From Microdochium bolleyi (taxonomy: Eukaryota > Ascomycota > Sordariomycetes > Xylariales > Microdochiaceae): 64,000 nt of DNA. The translations under genes were made by a program, and so were the position numbers. Numbering within the stretch: position 1 is the first letter of the stretch; each line of letters opens with the position of its first letter. Under the pieces are notes generated by a model, which saw only the letters and a program-made list of their open reading frames with translations, did no database searches and was not told the origin of the DNA. Positions 31,301 through 45,100 of the stretch are shown one piece after another. The stretch spans positions 930,001-994,000 of the forward strand of contig KQ964248.1 in assembly GCA_001566295.1 (NCBI GenBank). Direction: 5' to 3'.

Positions 31301-34300
31301 ATGCTGCAATACTTCGACCACATTTCAGCAAGGCCTGCCTACCAATCACAATTGAGCAGTTCCGCTAGCGCCTACGCAGTACGCAGTCACCACCCAGATC
31401 CTGATGATGATGGGTGCGAGTCAGCCGTCAAAGTCGTTTATGTGTTTTCAACACTTGTCAGCTGTGGAAAGTTCATACATGATGGGGGAGTGCCGATTCA
31501 TCCCCCATCCGCCTAACACACTCCGGAGCAGAGCCGGTTCAATCGAGACCGGACGTTACGCTAAACTAGCCTTGGATCTCTAACTTTTGGGTGCCGTATC
31601 ACGCCAACGGCATTTGGCATAGGCTTTCGGGGGACTATGTCTGAAAACAGCCAGATGACCCGGCTGTCAAAGAACACCACCGAGATCCCGATAGCTTCCA
31701 ACGGGGCTGAATGATAATACAGCGGTTGAGATTCAGGCGTGCATCCCCGGGAGCTCTCTGAGGTCGCTGAGAAGAGCAGACTCACGCTTGCGAGTCACCA
31801 AGCACTGCTTCTAGCTGCGCGCTGAGCCCTTCACAACTGCCCCGGTTGGGCCAAGTTCGACGGCAACAAACACGTCTGCCACGGAACAAAGCATTGAGTC
31901 AATGCAACTGAAGTGCGACTCCTCGCCTCCCGCATAGAAGTGAACTCTAATCACGAACATGGTGTTGTCCCACTAATTGTGGCTGCACAATCTCAGACAG
32001 AAGAGAAAACAACGGGCTGTGTCTCAGATCCAGGCAGGTCCTGGCAAGGTGCTTGCACCGCACGTACTGCGCACTGCGTACACGCAATGGTGACAGTGCT
32101 GCAAAGAATCTGGGACTGTACGGCTGGTGTTTCGGGGTCTATATGGAAGATCCTTGCGTTATATGCGTGACTTCAAGGCAGCACGGCTCCGAGAGCCACG
32201 ATCTGATGCGGATCGGTCGTTTCCAGCTACCTGGTTAAACAACTGACGACCCCTGATCCTGACTGCGACCATCCGCCTCGAAATCCATGCCATGATCAAT
32301 GCAACAGAGCAAAGCAAACACTTCCCGGGATACCAAGATTGCAAAGCGACTCATCGTTTCTTTTTCTCGCCTCTCCGCCAACCCATGAAGCGAAATGACC
32401 AGCGACTCCATCTTGCATCTGCGTCAACAACCCTGCAAGCACTTTTGTAATCACCCTGATCGCCCGGTACTGTGTGCCTTCTTTCCCCGGGCCATTTCCG
32501 GTGATTCGAACATGCAAACCACGGAAAACGGGGAGGGGCTTCTGTTAGAACCCAACGATTCGGCGTTCTCCGATAAGCTCATCCGCCGACCCGTTCTTTG
32601 GGTCGTGGCTTGATCTGGCCCGGCGCTTGGTGACACGGCACACGACATGCCATTGAGGTGGCGCTTGTCACTAAGCCCGCACATCCATGACACGGACGGC
32701 AGGCATGGACAAGATCGATCTTGACGACGACGATGGCTATGCAACAGGACAACCAAGAGATAGCCCGCCACCCTGCACTGCCAACCTGCGGGCCTGGTTG
32801 CGATGCGTGCAGGTATGCGGCCATGGTACACCGAACTTGGTGCACAGTGGTGCGTCCCGGTGCTCCTCGTTCACTTTGCAGCTTATGCGGAGCCAAGCAA
32901 AGAGCCGTCGTCACCAGGTGGATGGGCAGCAAATCGATTGGCCAAGCCGTGAGGGTGATCCTGTTTCGCACCACTGCAGGTTTATCCCAGTGCCATGGGT
33001 AAGACACGGGAACGCGCGTTTCCGGGTGCTCCCTGGGCTGCTGACCCTGTGGTTCGGCCGCACCGTTCTGAGTGTGGAGGGTGCAGGTTGCATTGTGGTG
33101 GACTCTCAGCGGTGTCTCGTCCGTACTCTGGGCTGCGTACTATTTGTCGCTTAGGATTGGGATGCACGTCCGGCCGGACGGCCCCCAACGACTTCGTCAC
33201 CCTCCGACCCGGCACCTGCAGGGGCTACCACTCGATGCGGCTTGGTGCGTCTCTTGGGGTTGCCAGGGTTGCTGTGGCCCAGGGGAGGGATATGGAATCA
33301 TTCACTGCCGGGCCCCGGACCTGCACGCCCTGGGTTTCGTACGGGCTTGAGGTACAGTACCCGAACACCCCACCGGCACCCAAGGCCCCAACGACACCAC
33401 CACCACTACCGCGAGTACCGATCTTGACAGCAGTCATGATTCGGCCGCTGAAAGCTTCCGTGCGTGACGGACCAGGGTCTTTTCCCCGGTGTGGACGCTG
33501 GATCCTCGTCACCTCTTCGACACCGCGCCAGAGCGACGATGCCAGTGACAGGAAATGGCATGGCATTCTGGACCACCCTCCTGCGTGCATCAGCATCAGC
33601 ATCCATGCCACCGTCTCCATGGGAATGGGCCACGCATGAGTGCGTCTGCACGTTATCCCGGCGATGCAACACGAAGTTCGAAGACACCATGCAGGCACAA
33701 CCAGCGTACGGGAGAGCCAGTTGCCGTTGGGTGCGGGAATGCTCTGTGCCAGCACCGATCCTCGACGGACGTGTGAATGTGCAACAGGGCGTCTCGACTG
33801 AATCACTCTCACCGGAATCAATAGTGCACGACAGCTTGGCATGGGACAGGTCACGGCAGGCAGTGAGGTGGCAGGCCGGCATCAGCGCCGGGGGGGGCGC
33901 TCAGAAATCCTTGCAGGACCGATCACCCCTCGAGCGCGGCAAGAGCCCACCTCCATCGTGAAGCCTGGCGATCGTGGGACCCAGCGATCTGGTTCAACTG
34001 TCGTCCGGCCAGGGGCCACCAGAGCCCATGCTACACAGTACGACAATCCATCACTGGCGCTGCTGGTTGGCCTTCAGATTGGCTTGCCTGCCGAGTGCCC
34101 CAGCGCTGTCCAGGGGCTGCCAGGTCTGCCTGCTTGCCTGGGTGCGAATCCCCTGCAGAGCCCAAATCAGTGACATACTCACCCCCAGCCCATGGCAGAG
34201 TAGGTTTCTCGCAAGATTTAACCTGAACAGGACTAGACAGCATCTGGGGGGAGGTACCATGCCAACGCCATCAGCCCGACCGTTGCCCTTCCCACCCCCT

Positions 34301-35816
34301 CCCCCCATGGCCCTTGCCTACCTTGTTTCCGCTCAACTTTGTGGCTGGCTGACAGTCCCTGGTCGCCGTCTCCCGTAGGTGGCAAGTCAGGGGGTGACGG
34401 TCAGCTACATCCTGCGTACTCCGTACACTTGCCGAATTGCCAAACACCACTCCAGGCGGCTGCACCACAGGTGGCACGAGACCAGGTAACTTACGCAGTA
34501 TGGCAGACCTTGAGGCTGATGCATCCTGGTCCGCCGAAGAATCACTCCCTTGCCCGGCCACTCCAAGCTCGGGGCTCGGGGCTCGGTGCACATCCAAGTG
34601 CGGCATCATGACAACCACATGCCTACCTCAAGGTCCGTTGCGGCAGCATGGCGACTGCACTGCACCACGAGCAGCGCACAAGGCCCAGGTTTGGACCAGT
34701 GCCTCTTAGCGCCGCTAAAGCCAACGGTCCGGCGGCTGCACGAATTGGGCGACGTGGACAAATTTACTTTACTCTGTGAGGGGGAACAGGGCCGGGCAAC
34801 GTCGTGGCTGGCGTGCAGTGACTGCTTTCGACCACAACCACCCACCATTCCGCAGCAGAGCAGCCCGCACCAGCCGCAACAAGAGTCAAGCCTCGCCCGC
34901 ACCGCCGCACTCTAGTGCTCATCAGCTCCGTATGCAGGGGACGATTCTGCAACGAGGAGAGGGAGGGGCGGGAGCGTGGTGCTCCGATGGATTGTTTGCT
35001 TGTTCGGTGCAGACGCCTGGACTCGCTCAAGTCGAAAGAACCCTGAATCTCGCATGGTGCTCCCAAAAGAGGTGCATGCCAGGATCGCCCTTGGCAGCCT
35101 ACTAATAACGAAGAACCCAGGTCTTGTGCCAACCCACACAGATTGCATTGCCGGGGACGTGGAGCGGAGGGGGGCGGGGGGCTAGGTGCAGAATGGCCCA
35201 AACCGTCCACTGTTGCGAATATCGATCGTCATGGAATCGTCAGCACTTCTGGCTTCTGGAAGCTGGGATGTCGAATGACACGGCGGAGCGCAGGCGGGCT
35301 GACCGGCCGGCGCACCTGATGATCTGGACGCAGGGACCCTTAACAATCGATTGCATCAGTGCCGGGCGAACCACTCTGCGCAGGCCTGGCTCTCAACTCT
35401 TCTTGCCTTCCACTAAAGTCAACCAGCCCAAGCGGTTCACGCATTGGTCCCGCGATCCTATCAAACCCCCAAAACAGATGAAACTATGTTACCCCACAGA
35501 GTCAACTGACTCGGCCTGGTGTTGTCGTGGTTGATGTTTGCTTTCCTTCTTGCTTCTGTCTTCTCGCCGATGCGTGCCGGTTTCTGGCTAATTTTCTGAA
35601 ACATGATCGCAGTTCTCCGACATTGGCATGCATACGCAGATGGCCGGCCGGAGGCTTGCTGGCTGGAGGGGGGGGTTACGCAGCAGCAACTGTGGCCGTG
35701 GTGGTGGCATGCTTTTGTTGGTGAGGGCGTTCCCTCAGAGTAAGGACCAGGATGAGTGCGTGATTCCAGCCAAGAACAACATCTCGGAGCTTGGTCCTGA
35801 ACACGCACAGCACACG

Positions 35817-35830
35817 CCCCCCCCCCCCCC
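35817..35830. repeat. Poly-C homopolymer, 14 nt
   Basis: A run of 14 C, with a second run of 9 C at 35,861-35,869. Such runs are prone to slippage, so their exact lengths may reflect assembly. Confidence 0.85.
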
Positions 35831-36103
35831 ACGCCTAACCCCCTTGACAGGACGGATAGGCCCCCCCCCGGCTCGAACCCGTCGCCTTGGCACGCTTACA
35901 CTGCAGCTGCATACATGCATGCTCTCGATCGACCAAGGGTAGGCTAGGGGCGTGTTCCTAAGCCAGCCCCAGACCGGTCTCGTACTGCACCCTGAGGTGC
36001 CTTGCTGCCAGTACGCGAAACAAAAGACACTGCATGACCTTTTTCGTCAGTGGCACGCAGGCACGGTGAAGAAAAGCAACAAGTCGGGCTGGGAAACCGC
36101 CGC

Positions 36104-36133
36104 TCATCATCATCATCATCAGCAGCAGCATCA
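36104..36133. repeat. CAT/CAG trinucleotide microsatellite
   Basis: Five to six CAT units followed by CAG units. It is not inside a supported CDS. Confidence 0.85.
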
Positions 36134-36374
36134 GAGGCTTCCGACCGACGCAATGCCTGAGCCAATCTGGGCTGCAGGCAAGTAACGCCCCGCATCCCGC
36201 TGGCTGGATGGATGGGGGGGGGGCACGATCCCATCTGGGCGGTAAACTCTGCAGGACGGCTGGATGTGCTCGTTCTCGCTGCCTTGCGTCTATGATGTCT
36301 TCCTCTTCGTGTCTCCGTCTTGTTCTTCATTGTCATGCACATGCACGCGGGCCGGATCAGACTAGCGTCGCGTG

Positions 36375-36389
36375 TTTTTTTTTTTTTTT
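36375..36389. repeat. Poly-T homopolymer, 15 nt
   Basis: An uninterrupted run of 15 T within the simple-repeat-rich part of the gene desert. Confidence 0.85.
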
Positions 36390-36805
36390 CATTTCTCAAG
36401 AGGGCAGCCGGGACTTGATGTTCTTGACACTTGATGAAGCTGTCCGCTCTCTGGCGCAAGCGTCTCCAGGAAAACCCCTCCGAACTCCTGTCGTCTCTTC
36501 GGTCCCGAGACAAGCCATGGTCTAGTCTGGAAGATGACTAGCGGGCAAGCCACAGCCCAGGCTGGGAGGACTGCCCCCAGGCCCAAGGGGGGCGCCGGCC
36601 ATAGTAAGGGAAACGGAAACGGGCAAGGGGAGGAGCGGGGGCCAGCGGCGGCGGCGGCGGCGGGTTGGTGGGTTTTGTTGGAGAGACCGTTCTTTCTGCT
36701 TATTGCCTATCTTATCCTAGGGGTAGCGCAGTATGTTATTTTCGTGCGGAATCCTCAAGGAACCCCCCCCCCTTCCCTTCCTTGGCTCTGGCGTTGCGCC
36801 AGGGT

Positions 36806-36868
36806 AAGCAGGCATGCAAAGCAGGCATGCAAAGCAGGCAGGCAGGCAGGCAAGGAAAGCAAGCAAGT
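36806..36868. repeat. GCAGGCATGCAAA and GGCA tandem repeat
   Basis: Two copies of a roughly 13 bp unit (GCAGGCATGCAAA) pass into tandem GGCA and then AAGC units. The whole stretch is purine-rich tandem sequence. Confidence 0.8.
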
Positions 36869-37098
36869 GCGGGAAGGGTGCGGCAGGCGGTTAACTGTCG
36901 AACCCGGCTGGTTGGGTATCATCGCGGCTGATGCTTTCCCCCCGTCCGACTACCTACCTGGCCACAGCTTTGTGATCCCCCTGCGCGGGCAGGGGGGCAT
37001 GGTCCTCATGCGATGGAGGATGGAGAAGGGGCATGGGACGAGGGGGGAGGGGGCTGTTGTTCATTGCGGGCGTCCAGCTGAACAGCCTGAAACTCTGA

Positions 37099-37148
37099 TG
37101 TTGTTGTTGTTGGTGGTGGTGGTGGTGGTGGTGGTGGTAGTGGTTGTT
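37099..37148. repeat. GTT/GGT trinucleotide microsatellite
   Basis: TGTTGTTGTTG passes into about nine GGT units. It keeps a 312-codon frame open across it (poly-Val), which explains that spurious ORF. Confidence 0.9.
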
Positions 37149-37672
37149 CGCCTCTCGTCGTGTTGGTCGTGTTGTGTTAGTAGTAGTAGTAATGGTCCAG
37201 GTTCTGCTTTGAGAAGTCGCCGGCAGCCACATGAGACTGACAGGCGGGAGCTGAAAGCCGCAAAGGTGTGTGGAGTGGCGCGACGACCTCAGCCACCAGC
37301 ACGCAACATGGCGCATGCTCGGCAACCCCCTTGCCACCAAACTGTCAATCAGTCAAAAGTGCGGTGGTGGTTCCGAGCTTCTGACTGGCTGTGCTCCAGG
37401 TGGGCTGGTCGGCACTTGGACTCTCCCGCGTGCATGGCTCGGAAATTACCGCCCGGCCGCCACGCGCTATGACAGTGCAGCATGGCTGGCACACCTCTTT
37501 ATTGTTGGTGGGTTGCCGTTGTTGTCCATTGCATTGCTGTGTGCTGTTGTGCTTGTGCTTGTGGTTTGGGTGGTTTCTTCTTCCTGTTCTATCTGTTGTT
37601 CATGGACTGCTGACCCCCGTCGGCCGCACTCGAGGTTCATGCTTGCAACTACCGGCGTAATCCAAAGGAGAT

Positions 37673-37694
37673 TTTTCTTTTCTTTTCTTTTCTT
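37673..37694. repeat. TTTTC pentanucleotide repeat
   Basis: About four units of TTTTC in a pyrimidine-rich stretch resembling fungal promoter or leader sequence. Confidence 0.8.
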
Positions 37695-38225
37695 CTATTC
37701 TCTCTCGACGAAGCAGGTTTGCCCCGCTTCGAGATTATGTGTGTCGTTATCGTTGTTGTTGGTGTTGGTGTTGGGTGTTTTTCTAGAAGTCCTCCATAAT
37801 TAGCCAGGCACCGCCAACAAGGGTTCTCTGGGTTTTCCTTTTTCCCATGTTTCGGTTCGTGGGTTGCGTGACGACGGACGACGAGGCACATCCGGAGCAC
37901 TGTACGGGGACCAATCTCCTCATACCTTCGCCCCGCCCAGCCTATGCTAGGAAGCAGGTTATAGGATCCAGATGGGACAGAAAGCAAGAAAGGCAGGAAA
38001 GACGACACAAAGTGACTCGTCATGGATTCTGTCAAAAGATCGTACTTCGCCCGGGGTGGAGAAGGGGACCGGGGGGAGGGGCCATTACAACCCCTGCCTG
38101 GTCAGAGACTTGAAGGATGGGCATGCTTCCTGTCGTTCTCTCGTGTGTTTTCTCTTCTTTCGGACTAGTCCCAAACTATGTTACAACAACGACAATTAAC
38201 AGCATCAGTTAAGATACAGCGGAGC

Positions 38226-38270
38226 CAACAACAACAACAGCAACATCAACGACAACGCAAACAGCAGTTC
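38226..38270. repeat. CAA-rich microsatellite
   Basis: Imperfect CAA/CAG/CAT triplets. CA-rich sequence of this type is common in fungal 5' leaders, but no start codon with a coding frame follows. Confidence 0.7.
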
Positions 38271-39081
38271 GGCACGGACGCTTTTCCTGTCGCTCCGACT
38301 TCCATACTACGTGGGCGGAACTTGGCCCCGAAAAGGTTTTTTTTTCTGTTGTTTTGTGGAAAGAGAAGACTTTGTGTATTTTGCGGGGACGAAAAATAAG
38401 GCGAGGAAGAGTTAAGGGAACCCGACGATCGTGATCGTGCAGCATGATCGACGTTTGCTAGATATCTCGAGTCAAGTAGGAAATATTGAGGAATGTTGCA
38501 AGATTCCACAGATCGAGGGCGCAAGAGGTGAAAGAACCGAAGAAGGATAAAGCCACGCGCGCGGAGAGAAAAAAGGCGCCAAATCAGTAAGTAAAACTTA
38601 CGCCAGCGGCGGCTGTCGTCCGAGAGAGGAAGGAGGAGTCTTTGCTGTTTCGAGCGAAATAATCGAACTCTGTTTTCTTTGCCGCCGTTGCCGCCGTTGC
38701 AGAGTCGGCACGTTTGCATGTATTGTCCTCGGTGCCGAGAAGGGAGAAGGGGACTGGATACCAGAGTTTCGGCGCGGCGCGCCTAAAAGTCAGTTTTTTC
38801 TTTCCCCATCATGTAGCGTCCTTCGGCACTTGTAGGCACGTCCGTTATTTTCTCCCCCTCAAGCCGTCGAACTCAAAAAAACCAGAGACGAAAAGTCTAA
38901 AGACACAGGCTTCACCAGCCTAGTCGGGTTCTTTTCCTGGCGATCCGGGCCTCACATCCGCGCGCCAAACCCCGGAGAGAGAGAGGTGGAGGCTTTGCTT
39001 GGTGTTCTCTTTGGCTGATGGCACGCCTCGTGGCGCTTAGAATACACGCAGTCGAGCTTACATCGGGAGAGGCGCGCGCGC

Positions 39082-39109
39082 GAGAAAGAGAGAGAGAGAG
39101 AAAGAGAGT
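39082..39109. repeat. GA dinucleotide repeat
   Basis: An imperfect GA run of about 28 bp preceded by CG dinucleotides. No gene is attached to it. Confidence 0.85.
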
Positions 39110-42100
39110 GGTGGCTTCATATGTGGCCTGGTCATGATGTCAGTGCCGTCTTGCATTGTCTTCTCCCGCTCACGTCTCGTACTGTCGTTTTCGCCTCTTT
39201 ATGGCAGTCGTGCCATCGCAAACAGGTTTCCCAACGAGTGTTGATCAGCGGCTCATGTATGTTCGCTGCAAATAGCCATCATACCCGGAGTGGTTGCACA
39301 CATCAGGGCATCAAGGTCCCCGGCAAAACACTCTCCCTGGGGAATGTAAACGGTGCTTGACTCGCAGCTACCAGGCCTTCTGCGCCAGCATTCCCGGCGC
39401 CATGATTCGCGACTGGTCTCTGCTCTCACTCCAGGCAGCCCAGCCCTGCAAAGTGCCGCTGCCCGAACAAGTTAAAGCCGGGCTGCGGGCAGTCGGCTGC
39501 GAAGCTACGGAACTACTTTGTGCGCCACAGCCGGCATTTCCCAGGCTAAGCTCGAGCTTCTTTCCCAGTGGGTTGTGGCACAGATGAGCCAGAGTAGACA
39601 GGCAGATAGCCTAGCGAGCCAGATCCACCCGGTGGTTTTTGCTGACAGCAGCGGCGCTGTGGTAAGTCGCTATTGGTTAGTAACCGGACAGCAACTGCTG
39701 CTGCTGCCACGGATGCCATCTTAGCACAGCGCTACGGCTGAGCTCCCGCCAGGCAAATGGTCACGAAGCGCTCGAGTCAGCCAAAAAGAACTCGACGATG
39801 CTTCTTACGTCCCTGTTGGCCCAATCTCCTATTACAGACGGGTCTCTGCACAACGTCCAATCTCCCGCCCTCGAGACTATACCCGCGCTAGCTCAGAGCC
39901 CAAAACGGGCGAGCCTTCTCTGGGTAGTCTAGTTGTGCTGGCTGGAGTGGCTGGATGGATTGAATGGTTCGGACAATAGTACTGATGACCATGCGGCGCT
40001 TGAGCGGTAGGCTAGTCCCAGCTCCACGGTCAATCAGTAGTATGTCCTCCTCCCTTGGTACTCGGTGCCCCGTAGAATAGTACGACGCTCGGACGGACGA
40101 TTTCCCACGTGGACGATCGTGTACGGCTACGTGCGTGCGCGCCCTCGCGCGCGGCCACCCGCTGCTGCAGCGCGAAGCTAGTTGAGGGCTTCCTGCTTTC
40201 GCCGAGCACAGTGAGGGTCGAAAGAGAGCTTTGGCGGTCCGAGAAAACATAGTCCGGAGTGGTGTTCATAGCGTTGGAGCACAGGCACACTGAGCTCCTG
40301 TATGTGCCATGACGAGGAGATTCCCCATCTCGTCGACGCCCAGTAAGCTCAACCCGCTCAGCCAGCCACTCGACTCGAGCACTAAAGCTGCCGTGGGCTA
40401 GCCTCTCACTCCTCGTCTGCCGTCCCCCTAAACCAGCGCCGGCGTCCTTTTTCTGGGGACCCTGAGGAGATGAGAAGGCGTCCCGCTTCGTCAAGACCTT
40501 CCCAGCCGATGAGAGAGCCAGTCGACCGATAGAGGAAAGAAAGTGTAAAAGGAGACGGACAGCATTCGCGGGCCGAGGCGCCGTCTGCCACGTTTTTTTT
40601 TTCTTTTCTTGTCATCTCTTCCTCCTCACAGGAATGAGCTCGTTCCGGCGTTTGAGGAACCAAGTCACGCTACTTTAGTGAGGAGTCGAGCCAGCCAGCT
40701 CAGCTCGGCGGCCGTAAAGCAAGAGCTGAGACTTTGCTGTCCATGTTCTTCGAGCCGGCTGCAAAGAGCGAGACAGAGCGAGCGTGTCATCTGCAATGCA
40801 GACACGCCCCTTGCTTCGCTGAGCTGCATTAAGCTGTGTCACTGGTCAGACTCCGCGGCTTCGTCCATCCGTGCCCCCCGATGAGCGATCAACGTTTGAA
40901 CCCACTCGCCCACAAGATCGTGTCCTGCGCTGTTCGGGGTTCCTTTGACTGGTCCCAAGCAGATCAAACAAGCAGGGTGACGAAGGGCGACGGCCGATGG
41001 GTCCAAGGGTCCTCCTCGCTCGCCCATCCTGAAGCCAGGGACGATCTCCCGGGTCCGAGCACAGACGATCACCAGCGTCCCGCGAGTCGCGCGACCGTCC
41101 AGGCGGTACAAGGCAAAACCCAGTTCCACGTCTCAACGGCGGCAGCCGCCGTCTCGAGCCGTGCCCACCAGTTAGGTAGTTGATGGTGGATCGTCGTTGG
41201 TGCGTCTAGGGCCACTTTGCTTGTGGCTGTGAGCACTAACAAACCCGCTTGCGCAGCTTCTTACGCACGAGCGTTGGACAATGGAAACAAGAACCGGCCG
41301 CACGGACTGCTAACGACACGGAGTGAGGAGCCATGCTGCAGTAGCTCCATGACGAGGCTGTCCGTGATTATGTTTCCAGGGTGTTAGTCCAACGGCGTCA
41401 TGGTGTGATGTTGGCCGGAGGCAGATTCTCGTGATTCGTGAACGAAGATGATGATAAACAAACACCCCATCCATGTGTGCGGCCGAGAGAGTGCTCTGTC
41501 CTGTGACGTTGGCTCGGCGTTGTCCTGGCAAGCACTATCATTCGTGCGGTTGCTCGCTCGCAGCCCTGGGCTACCACGGGTCAGTCTCATTCGTGGCTTC
41601 TACAATAGAACAGACGCAGCAACAGAGACAGGCAGAGACAAGCAAACCTTTTGGTCAATCGTGACCACCCTTCGTGAACAAAATGGGCCAGCCCTCCGGA
41701 CCTGAAAAGCAAAGTGTGACGCCTCGTATGCCCTTCTGGGAGAGTTTGTCTTACTCGAGTGGGAGTTTGAAGCCTCTGCTGCTCTGTCAAGCCCGGCCAA
41801 CTGGCCCAACATGGGCTGAGCTGAGACAGCTGTCTCAGGATATATCTGTATAACTTTTCCGTGCATCCTGCCAGCGCCAGAGACGTTGTCTCTGGACGAG
41901 AGATAGCACGGCATCCGGCGAGGTCTTTTCTTCCACCCACTCCCCAACGGGCCTGGCCACACCAGCGAGGCTAGTGAGACCTACAGTAGTTTAGCCCTTG
42001 GCGTAAGAGCCGGTGGCCAACGGCGCCGCAGCTCGTCTCTCCGCCCGATCGACCGTCCTCCTTCCTGGGTCGTGCACTAAGCTCGCATTGTCGTACTCGA

Positions 42101-45100
42101 AAGAGGTAACGCGCCGTGCTCGATCCGCCGGCACAGGCTGGGCCACCCCCAGCGCTACTGCGAGGCACGAAACACAGACTCCAGAACCGTTAGTAGCACG
42201 GAAAATAGCACCGTCCTCTAGAGCACGCCTAGAACCACCAGTGTCTTCGGACTTAATGCACTGAAAAGGGGCCTTGCCGTCACTCCCTGACGTGCAGCGT
42301 GCAGCGAACGGGGTTAAGAGACCAGGTGGACAGCCCCTCGCCACTCGCGCAGTGATAAGCGTCCTGCAGGTGCCGGATCAGCAGAAGTCTTGACAAACAA
42401 CGGCAATGCATGCACTGCACCCGTGACGAAACAAGGAGCTATGATCGACGGTGATCAGATATCGTCCAGGGCGAACTCGCCTGTCATGAAAAGATCCCGT
42501 GCCCGTGGCAAGGTTCAACCTGCTCTGACCAGTAACATCGTCAAATGAGATCCTCAAGAGCCAAACGGGGTGCTGTCACGGACGCTATGACGCTTCAGGG
42601 ATCGCCGCCGAGAGGCTACAGAACGCCCCCGGACATTACTCCAGTAGCTGCCGTCGTGTGGACGTTGTGGACCGTCGTATCCGTATCTCTGTTCTTGTGC
42701 CCCAATGCGTGTGCATTGCTCCGGTACAACAGCGCCATGAATCGTCCTCTCTTCCGAGGATGAAGCCACTTTTCGCCAGCCGTCGGGACCCGCGTCTTCC
42801 CATTGGTCGAATAGCGAGGCGATACATGCCCGAACGGCATATTTGGCGGACTGACGCGCTGCTGTCAGCTCAGCCAGCCCGCTTACACGCAGACGCAGTC
42901 GAGGTCGAAGCCTCATCGTCGTCAGGGAGCTGTCATCGTGACGCGCAGCCCGCAGGAGATATTCATTCTGGTCCTCTCGACGACTTCGACTCGATCACGC
43001 GATGTGGCTTGAGTGTCTTTGTCCTGCGAGCCAGCTTTCAAGTTTTCGCCGGCATATGTCCCGATGGGCTGGGCCGCTTCGAGCGAATCAAGGCGGAAAA
43101 CTGTCTTAGCATCAGGCCATCCCACGTGGGATGGCGTGCTCCTCGAAATGCTGTGTCACGATGGTACTTGTATGCATTCTTCCTCAGACCACTCCGAGTC
43201 AACGATCGCGATCCTCCAGTTACATCGGCGAGCCGCTGCCGAGGACAGCAGCGGCATGATGGTCTCGACGTGTTTGGTTGTGATGGAGAAGCCGGTAGGA
43301 CAGTCTGTGCTCTCTCTCTGCGTGCGAGTCAAGACAATAGGGTTCTGGCGTCCTCGGGACCTTGCCGGCGGCCACATGGCTTTGGACCTATTGCCCCTTC
43401 CGGACGTGCCTGGCGAGGAAAGCCGTTGTGCCACGTGCGAGAGGGAGGACGGGCGGCAGGCAGAGCTTCCTACAGGCCTGGCCATGCTCGAATCCGGGCC
43501 GGCTGAAAGCTGGAGACACGACGACGATGGATGGAATGCTGCAGCCTGCACCTCATCATCTCGAGGCATGTAAGGGCTCGGCGACCCCGAGGCGTGGGCC
43601 GGCGGGCGTGTGCTCGGGAAAGAACAGAGTTGGAAGCAATAGTTGCGTCCTCAAGATGGCAGGTCGCCTCGCGTGCGTCTGGCTAGCAGCAACTCAGCCT
43701 GGCTGGCGGATCCGGCCGCCGTGCTGATACGCAGTCGCAGGTAACGAATACCGAGATGGCTCCTGCCGCGCTTGACCGAGTAGTTGGCTGCAAGGGGAAA
43801 GCTGCCAACGTTGGCTCACTTCCGAGCAAGCGGCGCCCCTGTGGGTGAGAGCTGTACGACTCAGACGATGGCGTTCGCACGGGCAGCCAGTGAGGGCATG
43901 TTGCCGGGTGATGCTGGTGGCGGTCGTAATATTGCTGGGCCGGGCGGCGTGGAGTCGTTGGCCGACCGGTGCTAAGCAATTCTCTGGCGCGGTTCTGCCG
44001 AGACAGCGGGCGAGGGGTGGCCATCACCCATGCCCATGCCCCAACGTCGGCACCGAGGGGCCATGGCTGCTTTCGATAGTGCCAAAAACAAGCGGGTGCT
44101 GACTGATGATGTGCACACCCTCAACGCCGGCCAGCCACGCCCACTGTGGCCAGCTGTACTGCGTAACCTGAAGCGTGGTTGTTTCGTCTGCGCTGGACTG
44201 CCGGGGCCCAGGCACTGCTGCGCTGCTCAGCTTGGCAGAGTGCCGAGATGTGGTTTCGCGATGGGACTCTTGGAGTGCCAGGTTGTTGTTGCTTGTGCTG
44301 TGCAGCTCCGCATCTGGGGCGGATGAAGCCGTCGCAAGGGACGTGCCTTCTTTAGGCTGGCCGATCACTCCGCAGCTCTCCCCTGCCCACCTGAAAGTCG
44401 AGGCAGGGGAGTAGAGCTACACTGTACTCCTCCACCACCTTCCAATCCATCAAGGGAAATCATCGTCAAGTCTAGGCATCAGAACAAGTTTCAACCCTGC
44501 CTGGCAGCTAGAACTAGACTTATACAATGGGTCCGGTCCCCAACTGATACCGGAAGACCTGCGGCGGCTAGGACAAGGTGTCGCTGGTGGCATCTGGCCG
44601 TCGTCGTTTTGGCTTGCACGACCATGACCTGATACCGCCGCTGTTGCTGCTGTTGCTGTGCCCCATCAAGCTCCATGTCACAACACATTCCGGCAGATCA
44701 CTCAATCATCCCAGAGTAGGTCCCTCCAGGGATGTCAGGTCGTGTCCAGGGATCATCCCGGCCTGTCACCAGCGGCCATCCTCCGCACTCGTCCTCAGTC
44801 TGTTGCTGCGAATTTTTACGTCAAATCTGCCGTGGAGGATCGTCGTCAGGACCCCTGTCTCAGGTAGGTCGTGAGCGCGGTACCTACCTGACCATCAGTC
44901 AACGCGCCCGTCATGCAGAGATTGGCAACCGGGGTGAGGGTCATGGGTGAAGAGGTAGCATGCACAACACTAGACTCCAGCAGGCATGTCTAACAAAGAC
45001 GAGCAACAGCACCAGTCAAGACTTGTAGGAGACCATATAATTCAATTATTTTTGAGACTCCCAGTGAAGGAGACGACGCTGCAGGAACCGCCCGACCCTC

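Noticed and set aside
35870..35880. tRNA B-box-like sequence on the minus strand (GGGTTCGAGCC)
   Set aside because: No complementary acceptor stem or proper T-arm and D-arm could be folded around it; the flank is a poly-G run on that strand.
36534..37472. 312-codon plus-strand ORF
   Set aside because: It stays open because it crosses the GTT/GGT microsatellite (poly-Val) and a GGC run (poly-Ala). No domain, and composition changes abruptly along it.
42658..43506. 282-codon plus-strand frame
   Set aside because: It begins at GTG, is Arg/Ser/Cys-rich and overlaps a more protein-like frame at 43,013-43,573.
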